Source: Balneolaceae bacterium
Lineage (GTDB): Bacteria > Bacteroidota > Rhodothermia > Balneolales > Balneolaceae
DNA length: 62,318 bases
Assembly: GCA_009711805.1 (NCBI GenBank)
Contig: VEMX01000049.1
Location: forward strand, 1 to 62,318
Direction of reading: 5' to 3'
The notes under the pieces were generated by a model that was not told where the DNA came from, did not search any database, and worked only from the letters and a program-made list of their open reading frames with translations. Positions 56,011 to 62,318 of this stretch are shown here, in pieces. The position numbers and the translations under genes were made by a program. Positions within the stretch are counted from its first letter, which is position 1. Each line of letters starts with the position of its first letter.

Positions 56011-56562
56011 ATGCAGTCAGAGGAACTTGAAAAGCTTCAGTACCCAGTTGGCAAACACCAAACACCGCCTTCCATCAGTTCAAAAGACATTGAAGACTGG
56101 ATAGAGGAAATCGCCTCTTTCCCTATTTTGCTAAAAACGGAAGTGGAAACACTGTCTCCTGAAGAACTGAAGTGGAAATACCGGCCGGGAGGATGGTCCA
56201 TTCGGCAAGTCATTCACCATTGTGCAGATAGCCATATGAACAGCTTTATACGGTTTAAACTGACCCTGACAGAGGACGCTCCTGTAATAAAAGCGTACCT
56301 GGAAAATCGCTGGGCAGAACTCCCCGACTCTAATCAACCGGATATCAAAGAATCACTTTATATCATGGAGGGACTTCACAGCCGCTGGAACTTGTTGTTG
56401 AAAAATCTCAGCTCAAAAGATTTAAAAAGAACCTTCACACATCCTGAAACAGGTAAAAAAATTAGTCTGAAATATAATATTTGTCTTTATGCATGGCACT
56501 GCCGGCATCACCTGGCACATGTAAAGCAGGCTAAAAAAGTAAAAGACAAATACTGCTGTTAA
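56011..56562 (+). CDS. DinB/YfiT-like putative bacillithiol S-transferase
   Basis: A 183-residue four-helix DinB-superfamily protein. WSIRQVIHHCADSHMNSF (about 63-80) holds the first metal-binding His. The C-terminal YAWHCRHHLAHVKQ (about 159-172) holds the His pair. It fits the YfiT/BstA group, which uses bacillithiol to detoxify electrophiles, and this agrees with bshC in the same window. I chose the ATG at 56011, with AGGAA five bases upstream; a GTG five codons earlier is possible. Confidence 0.85.
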   Translation: MQSEELEKLQYPVGKHQTPPSISSKDIEDWIEEIASFPILLKTEVETLSPEELKWKYRPGGWSIRQVIHHCADSHMNSFIRFKLTLTEDAPVIKAYLENRWAELPDSNQPDIKESLYIMEGLHSRWNLLLKNLSSKDLKRTFTHPETGKKISLKYNICLYAWHCRHHLAHVKQAKKVKDKYCC

Positions 56563-56570
56563 ATCTGCCT

Positions 56571-57473
56571 TTAAATCGACTCTGCTTCAATAAACACTCG
56601 TTTTACCCGCGGATATGCTTCTTTAATTTTTTCAGAAAGCTGATGGGTGGCCTCCTCTACCGTTACGGAGTCAATATCATCCACAAAGTCTGCACTGATG
56701 GTAACCAGTATATATTGCGGTCCCATATGAAGGGTTAGTACTTCCTTTACCGTGGCAATACTCTCCATCTCACGAGCAGCCCCCTGTATCCCCTGTATAA
56801 TCAATTCATCTGCACTCTCTCCTATAAGCAATCCCTTGGTTTCGTGAGCCAGCCAGGCAGCTGTTGCCCCCAAAATCACTCCAATTATGATAGAGGCTAT
56901 GCCATCAAAAATCAGTATCCCTGTGTATTGGGACAAAAACACCCCTATAAAAGCAACAACAAGGCCGAACATAGCGGCAGAGTCTTCGAACAGAACTACA
57001 AAAGTAGTGGGATCTTTTTCTTTACGAACCGCTTCGTAATATCCTTTCTCCCCTTTCTTGTGCTTAAACTCTTTCCAGGCAAAATACCAGGCAAAGCCCT
57101 CGAAAATCATTGCCAGCCCCAGTACAATGTAATTAATCATGGGGTTCTCAATGACATGGGGATCCATCAAACTATGAATTCCTTCATATATAGAAATCCC
57201 TGCACCCACAGCAAAAATCATAATGGCCACCACAAAGCTCCAGAAGTACACTTCTTTGCCATGTCCGAACGGAAAGTTTTTATCGGCTGGTTTCTGAGCC
57301 TTCTTCAAGCCCAACAACAATAAAATCTGATTTCCGGTATCCACTAACGAGTGAATCCCCTCCGACATCATCGCCGAACTCCCCGAAAGGGTTGCAGCAA
57401 TAAATTTGGTGACAGAGATAAGAGAATTGCCCACCAAGGCAGCATAAATTACTTTTTTTGATCCTGATGCCAT
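56571..57473 (-). CDS. Cation diffusion facilitator (CDF) metal transporter
   Basis: A 300-residue inner-membrane protein with about six helices and a cytoplasmic ferredoxin-like C-terminal domain (about 210-300). The first transport-site motif is SEGIHSLVDTGNQ (about 37-49), and the second site lies around FDGIASIIIG (about 184). It exports a divalent cation such as zinc, iron or manganese by proton exchange. The exact metal cannot be told. The PNFPFGHGK-like NFPFGHGKEVYFWS (about 66) is typical. Converges with the DinB gene. Confidence 0.92.
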   Translation of the reverse strand: MASGSKKVIYAALVGNSLISVTKFIAATLSGSSAMMSEGIHSLVDTGNQILLLLGLKKAQKPADKNFPFGHGKEVYFWSFVVAIMIFAVGAGISIYEGIHSLMDPHVIENPMINYIVLGLAMIFEGFAWYFAWKEFKHKKGEKGYYEAVRKEKDPTTFVVLFEDSAAMFGLVVAFIGVFLSQYTGILIFDGIASIIIGVILGATAAWLAHETKGLLIGESADELIIQGIQGAAREMESIATVKEVLTLHMGPQYILVTISADFVDDIDSVTVEEATHQLSEKIKEAYPRVKRVFIEAESI

Positions 57474-57711
57474 TTTAAATATTAGATTAAAGATGTAAGA
57501 TGTTAGACAAAGGATATAAGATTACAGATCAAACTCCTGGAGTATTCCTTTATTTATTTTTGGTCTTATGTCTCATACCCTGAGGCTGGATTCTCTCCAA
57601 AGAAAAGCCTTTTTGGGGAGAGATGCAGATGAGAGATAAAGGATGAAAAATAATCCTGCCGAAATGAACTACCCCGGGGCAGAGCCATCGGGGAGTTCTT
57701 TGATTAAAATA

Positions 57712-57757
57712 AAATCCCGACATCATAGGAAAGAACTCCTATCAAAAGCCGGGATTT
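57712..57757 (-). terminator. Terminator after the sigma-factor operon
   Basis: AAATCCCG (57712-57719) pairs with CGGGATTT (57750-57757), with an inner ATAGGA/TCCTAT stem. On the minus strand the hairpin is followed by a T-rich run. It lies six bases past the stop of the small gene. The rest of 57,474-57,711 holds nothing I recognise. Confidence 0.8.
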
Positions 57758-57762
57758 CAGGA

Positions 57763-58017
57763 TCAACATTCATTAGCAATTCGTTTGATAAGTCGATCAA
57801 TAAAGCCCTCCCGGGCTTTGATATCTGTTTGCTTGCGAAAATGCTCCAGTAGCTGTTTGCCTCCTTTTGCATGAAATGCCAGTTCACGTATTTCATCATC
57901 ATGAACCAACACTTCACCAAAAGCCTCTCTCTCAACCGGCTCAATGGTATCTTCAACAAAGTCGGTAATATAATCTTCTATAACCGGGTGATATTCTTTA
58001 TCTAAAAAATTCTTCAT
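57763..58017 (-). CDS. Small acidic protein downstream of an ECF sigma factor
   Basis: An 84-residue soluble protein with no membrane segment and no zinc-binding HxxxCxxC motif. Its helical layout (DYITDFVEDTIEPVERE, then a second helical stretch) recalls the N-terminal part of anti-sigma domains. It follows the sigma factor gene by 57 bases and has its own terminator, so it is likely the regulatory partner. That is inference from position; I do not recognise the family. One terminal Cys is the only Cys. Confidence 0.65.
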   Translation of the reverse strand: MKNFLDKEYHPVIEDYITDFVEDTIEPVEREAFGEVLVHDDEIRELAFHAKGGKQLLEHFRKQTDIKAREGFIDRLIKRIANEC

Positions 58018-58074
58018 TTGGGTAATGCTAAAAATCTGTAGGTAACTAACACTACCTTTATATAGCAGAAGAAT

Positions 58075-58683
58075 TTAATTTGTTCCCAGTTCTACATAAT
58101 TTTTTATCAAAAGCTTAACCTGGGCTCTGCCCCGGTTAATACGTGATTTAACAGTTCCCATAGGTACTCCGGTTACCTCTGAAATTTCATCATAGCTTAA
58201 CTGTTGTATATCCCGGAGTATGACCACTTCTCTGAAATCTTCGGGAAGTTCCATCAATGCCTTTTCAAGCTGTTCCATGCATAGCTTCTCATGCAGAACA
58301 TCATCCTGAAGGATATCTCTATTTTCCAGAACCATTTCTCTGCTGTCCGGGTCCGATTCATCCTTATGGATCGAAACCTTGTACATTCTCTTTTTCTTCT
58401 TATAGAGGCTCTTGGCCAGGTTTAATGCGATGGTATACATCCAGGTAGAAAATTTAGCAATGCGTTCATAGGAATGTTTGCTCTTGTGAACCCTAAAAAA
58501 CGTCTCCTGAACCAGATCTTCACAATCCTGATGGTTGCGGGTATACCTGTAAAGGAAGTTATGCAGGCGATCCTGGTAGCGGCGCACCAATTCGTTAAAC
58601 GCCTGTTCTTTTCCTTCCTGAAAGTATTCCATTAAATCTTCATCGGTATAATTTTGTACTGATGACGGAACAAATGATTCCAT
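58075..58683 (-). CDS. ECF (sigma-70 family) RNA polymerase sigma factor
   Basis: A 202-residue sigma factor. Region 2 (about 28-95) has DCEDLVQETFFRVHKS and FSTWMYTIALNLA. Region 4 (about 140-190) has LPEDFREVVILRDIQQLSYD, with helix-turn-helix EISEVTGVPMGTVKSRINRGR (quoted in part). This is the RpoE-like pattern. It sits 53 bases after holA and ahead of the small acidic gene. Target promoters cannot be deduced here. Confidence 0.93.
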   Translation of the reverse strand: MESFVPSSVQNYTDEDLMEYFQEGKEQAFNELVRRYQDRLHNFLYRYTRNHQDCEDLVQETFFRVHKSKHSYERIAKFSTWMYTIALNLAKSLYKKKKRMYKVSIHKDESDPDSREMVLENRDILQDDVLHEKLCMEQLEKALMELPEDFREVVILRDIQQLSYDEISEVTGVPMGTVKSRINRGRAQVKLLIKNYVELGTN

Positions 58684-58736
58684 AATAAACCCCTGAGTTG
58701 ATACAGTTACAATTCTATGTTAAGCGCGAGTCGGTA

Positions 58737-59798
58737 TTAACCGATGATTCGCTTGACAAGGAGGAATAGAATTGATGTGGGGTCTAATGTGCTGAATCCT
58801 TTTATGGAGCGATCTGCATCCAAAAGGGCTTCAAATACACGCGGCATATCGCCGTAGCGGAAATTCGAGGCATCTTTCCAAAGCTTGTTAAAGTACCAAC
58901 TGCTATTGATACCCATCTCGCTTTGAACCTGGTTTTTAGCATTACCTTTTTCGATAAGCCGCCGAATCTGCCAGATATTTATAAACACACTGTTAAAGAA
59001 CCCCACGAGTCGAATCAATTCACCCGTGTCTGATTTAGTGTGTTGCAACATCTGTTCCGCGATGTATAACGATTGGTTCAAATCTCTCTTAACAATAGCT
59101 TCTTTCAACTCAATGGCCGTATACTCACGATATGAGCCGATTATTTTTTTAACGTCCTCTTCAGAGACAGTATCAGAAGTGTCCACAAAAGTACACACTT
59201 TATCTATTTCTGTAGACAGTAACTGCAGGTTATTACCTACAAACTGAGCCAACAACTGGGCTGCCGCCGGCTCTATACTTTTTTTGTGATGGGCTCTTAT
59301 CCAGTCTATTACCCAATCAGGAATCAGGTAGTCCGGCATTCGGTCAAACTCATAAAAACCCACCTGCTTACTCTTTTTTAGGGCTTTTCCAACCTTAGTG
59401 TTCCCTGCCGGTTTTTTGGGATCAAATAATACCAGCAAGGTAGATGGATTGGGGGTTTCGAAATAACCTATAAAATCGTTGATATGTCCTGTGGGACCTT
59501 CCGTTGTGCCACCCCGGTTGATTTGAAGAAAATTCCGGATAATCACTACCCGGCGTTCAGCCATCATAGGGAAACTGCGTGCTATAGACAGCGCCTGGGC
59601 CGGATTTATGTCCTGCCCATATAATAGGTCGAAATTAAAATCCTTTTGTTCGGGAGGAATGACGGCTGAGAATTTCTCCAACAGTTGATCGAGGTAAAAC
59701 TCCTCGTCCCCATACAGGTAATACACAGGTTTTAGCTTGCCGGAATTGAGCTCCCCAAGCACCTGTCGGAATATGTCGCTGCTGTTTTTTCTTGCCAT
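58737..59798 (-). CDS. holA: DNA polymerase III delta subunit
   Basis: A 353-residue clamp-loader subunit that opens the sliding clamp during replication. The N-terminus has YYLYGDEEFYLDQLLEKF, followed by a Rossmann-like domain with LLVLFDPKKPAG (about 110). A helical collar domain has AQFVGNNLQLLSTEIDKVC (about 183; quoted in part as VGNNLQLLSTEIDK). I prefer the ATG at 59798 over a TTG three codons upstream; neither has a clear ribosome-binding site. Confidence 0.9.
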   Translation of the reverse strand: MARKNSSDIFRQVLGELNSGKLKPVYYLYGDEEFYLDQLLEKFSAVIPPEQKDFNFDLLYGQDINPAQALSIARSFPMMAERRVVIIRNFLQINRGGTTEGPTGHINDFIGYFETPNPSTLLVLFDPKKPAGNTKVGKALKKSKQVGFYEFDRMPDYLIPDWVIDWIRAHHKKSIEPAAAQLLAQFVGNNLQLLSTEIDKVCTFVDTSDTVSEEDVKKIIGSYREYTAIELKEAIVKRDLNQSLYIAEQMLQHTKSDTGELIRLVGFFNSVFINIWQIRRLIEKGNAKNQVQSEMGINSSWYFNKLWKDASNFRYGDMPRVFEALLDADRSIKGFSTLDPTSILFLLVKRIIG

Positions 59799-60022
59799 CG
59801 GTGGCAAAGATAAGGAAAGAGATGATGAATGAAATGCAAAGTTGTAGAATTCGTGTAATTATTTGAATAAACAACCCAAGACAACGCTACCGGGGTATCA
59901 ATCAAAAAACCGCAGTTGATTGTTATACAGGTTAATATACCTGCCATGGTTACCTTGGTTTTCAATATATCTCTGGCTCTTTGTCTGGGGGCAAGAAAAA
60001 ATATAATAAAAGCCTCCTTCTC

Positions 60023-60180
60023 CCGTGGGGATGTCTACGGCACGCGAGGGATGCGTGAGCCCGGCGAAGCAGCCCGTGGCAGTCTCCCTATTCATGGCAA
60101 CTAATGTGATTAGCGTTGATGTTGTACCGGGCCTAATTGAAGTCCCCGGCTCCTCGAATGGAGCTTCTTTTAGGGAATTC
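60023..60180 (+). repeat. Repeat family B, near-complete copy
   Basis: Starts with gatgtctacggcacgcgagg and continues with gagcccggcgaagcagcccg, tggcagtctccc, cagcgttgatgtt, accgggcctaattgaagtcc and ggctcctcgaatggagc. It is the cleanest copy at its left end. The 530-base gap between holA and the next gene holds this and nothing else I can identify. Confidence 0.8.
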
Positions 60181-60340
60181 CAATCCTCTGTGTGGCCAGC
60201 CTCCTTGCCAGGCTTTTGGAAATAAAAATGAATAAGACTTGAATGCTTCGACCAATACATGTTATCAAAAATATAACTATCCTCTTCCCTCCACCTTTCA
60301 TAACCCAATAATTGAATAACCCCATAAGCAGTCCGTATTT

Positions 60341-60844
60341 ATGTCCCATTTGAATTCTGAAAAGACTCCTCTGTTCAATTTACCTGATAACAGCTTTCCA
60401 CTCACACTATCTTGGATAAAGGATACATTCAGGATGAATTACAGTTTATATACCGGTGATAAGCCTATTGGAGAGATTAAAGACAACAGCCACAATAAGT
60501 CGGCGAAAGGAAGTTTGCTTGGCCATAATTTTGTGTTCGAAGGCGAAGGATTATTCAGAAGAAAAATCAATATCATCAGCCTTAAACAAAAGGAGATACT
60601 GGGCAGTATCCGCTTTAAGTTGTTGGGTTATAGTGCTGAAATGAATCTGTTGGGGAAGTATTTTTTGTGGAAATCAAGAGGTATTATGAAGAACAAATGG
60701 GAAATCCGGAATGGTCGGCAAGAAATTCTTTTTCAATCACAAAAAAGAAAAGAAGGAAGGGCTACTGCAAATACTGAAGAAGACCTATTACTTATATTCA
60801 GTGCCTTGATCATCCAAAATAGTTTAATCAAAGCCGGGCTATAA
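60341..60844 (+). CDS. Protein of unknown function, LURP/scramblase-like pattern
   Basis: A 167-residue soluble protein, beta-rich with a basic middle (FRRKINIISLKQKEILGSI) and WKSRGIMKNKWEIRNG. The repeated strand pattern is loosely like the tubby/LURP-one fold, but I see no firm signature and do not assign a family. ATG start without a strong ribosome-binding site. It precedes the methyltransferase gene by 35 bases, so they may be co-transcribed. Surrounded on both sides by intergenic repeats. Confidence 0.6.
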   Translation: MSHLNSEKTPLFNLPDNSFPLTLSWIKDTFRMNYSLYTGDKPIGEIKDNSHNKSAKGSLLGHNFVFEGEGLFRRKINIISLKQKEILGSIRFKLLGYSAEMNLLGKYFLWKSRGIMKNKWEIRNGRQEILFQSQKRKEGRATANTEEDLLLIFSALIIQNSLIKAGL

Positions 60845-60879
60845 ACGCTTGCAATTTGCATTAATAACCGGCAAAATGA

Positions 60880-61638
60880 GTGTTCTGTATGAAAGAGCCC
60901 ATCGACAATTTTTCCGAACAATCGAAACTGTATAGTAAATACCGGCCGGTTTACCCGAATGAGCTGTACAGGAAAATCCTGCAACATGTGAAGCATACAG
61001 AACGATGCTGGGATTGTGCTACTGGAAACGGACAGGTTGCTTCAGCTTTGGTTCAACATTTTGACCAGGTGTTTGCAACGGACATCAGCAAAGAACAACT
61101 CTCCAATGCAGAAAAAGATGACGATATTGAATACAGCATTCAGCGAGCCGAAAAAACTTCCTTCAGGGATAACTCCTTCGATTGTATAACGGTAGCCCAG
61201 GCCGCCCATTGGTTCGATCTCTCCGCATTCGCCTCCGAGGTACAACGGGTAGCCAAAAAACGAGCAATTCTCGCAATCTGGGGATATGGCCTTCTCCGTT
61301 TTGATGATGCTACTGATAACATCATTAACACCTTCTATCACGATGTTGTTGGACCTTATTGGGATGAAGAACGCCGGCACCTGGATCATGAATATGAAAC
61401 CATTCGCTTTGATTTCGAAGAAGTTCTGAACTCAAAAGAATTCAGTATCAAAAAACAATGGACACTCCCCCAACTGAAGGGCTTTTTGAATACATGGTCG
61501 GCCGTTCAACACTACAAAAGAGATAACAACAACCAGAACCCGGTAGATGAGGTCATTCAACACCTGGGAGTATTCTGGGATGATGATGAAATCAAAGAAG
61601 TCCGGTTTCCCCTTTACCTGAAGATTTGGAGAGTTTGA
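60880..61638 (+). CDS. Class I SAM-dependent methyltransferase
   Basis: A 252-residue methyltransferase with a complete Rossmann core. Motif I is WDCATGNGQVASALV (about 46-60), the acidic loop is VFATDIS (about 66), and motif post-I/II is DNSFDCITVAQAAHWFD (about 96-112). The AQAAHWFD stretch is typical of the trans-aconitate/TMT1-like group, which often methylates small acids, but the substrate here is unknown. ATG start. No companion genes that would point to a pathway. Confidence 0.88.
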   Translation: MFCMKEPIDNFSEQSKLYSKYRPVYPNELYRKILQHVKHTERCWDCATGNGQVASALVQHFDQVFATDISKEQLSNAEKDDDIEYSIQRAEKTSFRDNSFDCITVAQAAHWFDLSAFASEVQRVAKKRAILAIWGYGLLRFDDATDNIINTFYHDVVGPYWDEERRHLDHEYETIRFDFEEVLNSKEFSIKKQWTLPQLKGFLNTWSAVQHYKRDNNNQNPVDEVIQHLGVFWDDDEIKEVRFPLYLKIWRV

Positions 61639-61744
61639 TTGTGGAGGAAAGGCAGAAGGCAGAAGTTGTAAAGTGATGAAGTAATTAAGTGATGAAGTTT
61701 TTGAGTTCTAAATTCAAGCTACTGATCTCGTTCCAAACGTCCCC

Positions 61745-61925
61745 CTTGGGGAAGGAGAAGATAGCCCCGCAAGAAGGTTGTGTGAGCTCGGCGAACCAGA
61801 CCGTGGCAGTCTCCTTATTCATGGCAACTGATGTTATCAGCGTTGATATAGATCCCAATCATATTTGGGGAGATCGCCGCGTCGATAGCGTACCGGGACT
61901 TATTTAAGATATGGGCTCCTCGCGT
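61745..61925 (+). repeat. Repeat family B copy near the right edge
   Basis: Blocks gtgagctcggcgaaccagac, gtggcagtctccttattcat, ggcaactgatgttatcagcg, ttgatatagatcccaatcat and ggggagatcgccgcgtcg, then taccgggactta and ggctcctcgcgtgcc. It combines the left end seen at 60.0 kb with the middle seen at 49.3 kb, so it is probably the most complete copy. Confidence 0.8.
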
Positions 61926-62080
61926 GCCGAAGGCATCCCAACGGGGAATGGGGCACTTATGGGATATGTGGCTTCCCTTACCGAAAACATGGGGAACGAT
62001 GACAAGCAACGGAGAAGTAGGATCGTAAGCAGGAAAAAACTAAGGGTTTACACCCACTGAGATCTACATGTTTTCTTGAT

Positions 62081-62119
62081 TTTTTCGTCTCTTTTGTATC
62101 AAGACAAAAGGGACAAAAA
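62081..62119. repeat. Inverted repeat around a CTTTTGT...ACAAAAG core
   Basis: TTTTTCGTCTCTTTTGT (62081-62097) and ACAAAAGGGACAAAAA (62104-62119) pair with two mismatches around a six-base loop. Similar tcttttgtatcaagacaaaag palindromes are scattered through Bacteroidota genomes, to my knowledge. Beyond it, 62,120-62,318 shows no gene. Confidence 0.6.
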
Positions 62120-62318
62120 GATTCACGGACATGGCCAAAAAAGTAATACGAATCGGGAAAGATCATCAGAAGATTCTTCTGCCGTAGGCATCCCTTATAT
62201 AAAAAAGAAAGTCAAGGATACATTTTTCCCATGACGGTCCCGAACTGATTTTTGAAGTTTCAGGACGCCCTGAAGGATGGTAAATTCTCGGATTCAATAG
62301 TGTTGATGATGGCATACA

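Noticed and set aside
60025-60225. Short frames inside family B repeats, sharing a MATxVISVD-like translation
   Set aside because: The shared peptide arises from the repeated DNA. Ends differ between copies and no consistent start or ribosome-binding site is present. Listed as a repeat instead.
1-62318. tRNA, rRNA, tmRNA and prophage genes
   Set aside because: No cloverleaf-like sequence, rRNA segments or phage structural genes were seen by eye. A covariance-model scan could still find a small RNA that I missed.

Overview
The window looks like a chromosome segment from a Gram-negative, respiring member of the Bacteroidota/FCB group, most likely a Balneola-like lineage. The evidence is the bacillithiol enzyme BshC, a fused branched-chain 2-oxoacid dehydrogenase E1, LpxH and penicillin-binding protein 1A, weak or variable Shine-Dalgarno signals, and a TAnnTTTG-like promoter. 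The lineage is inferred from gene content only. I see no rRNA, tRNA, CRISPR array or prophage. About 52 protein genes are supported, most of them housekeeping.

Layout, left to right. 1-5.0 kb: M42 aminopeptidase (-), a secreted beta-propeller protein, a thioesterase and an HD phosphohydrolase (+). 5.0-6.1 kb: a REP-associated tyrosine transposase (RAYT) between two direct copies of a paired-hairpin element. 6.1-8.8 kb: mgtE-thyA-folA (-). 9.0-10.4 kb: a decayed stretch with two gene remnants and palindromic repeats. 10.4-20.1 kb: a compact 12-gene (-) run, pfkA-pgi-dNK-yceD-rpmF-plsX-fabH-fabD-fabG-acpP-fabF-rnc, joining glycolysis, nucleoside salvage, ribosomal protein L32 and fatty-acid synthesis. 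20.2-24.3 kb: ispB-like, lpxH, pbp1A (+). 24.6-28.2 kb: BFN nuclease-bshC-fau-pspC (-). 28.4-35.8 kb: nuoABCDEFGH (+), ended by a terminator without nuoI-N. 36-38 kb: a lipoprotein, an RDD protein and a cupin. 38.5-43.1 kb: a 1526-residue sensor kinase with nine PAS domains and one GAF domain. 43.1-48.0 kb: a SAM-I riboswitch controlling a split methionine synthase (two proteins) plus metF (-). 48.0-49.8 kb: a gene-free cluster of several repeat families. 49.8-53.3 kb: a polyamine operon, speH-pyruvoyl arginine decarboxylase-speE, followed by a BamA/TamA-like outer-membrane protein (-). 53.5-56.6 kb: fused E1, a bacterial PH-domain protein and a DinB/BstA-like protein (+). 56.6-59.8 kb: a CDF metal transporter, a small protein, an ECF sigma factor and holA (-). 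59.8-62.3 kb: more repeats around a protein of unknown function and a methyltransferase.

Several loci connect. MetF and the split MetH make methionine, hence SAM, which the riboswitch senses. SAM feeds SpeH and SpeE, which with arginine decarboxylase make polyamines, possibly through aminopropylagmatine. FolA, ThyA, Fau and MetF share folate. BshC and the DinB-like protein point to bacillithiol as the thiol cofactor.

The most notable signals are: (1) the RAYT locus, where both flanking elements carry the 3' end of the transposase gene; (2) the SAM-I riboswitch with a readable translational switch over a GTG start; (3) the nuo operon stopping at nuoH; (4) about 170-bp intergenic repeats with CACCTCACC-type ends; (5) the very large PAS kinase with no response regulator beside it. 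I found no clear evidence of a wholly new defence or biosynthetic system.
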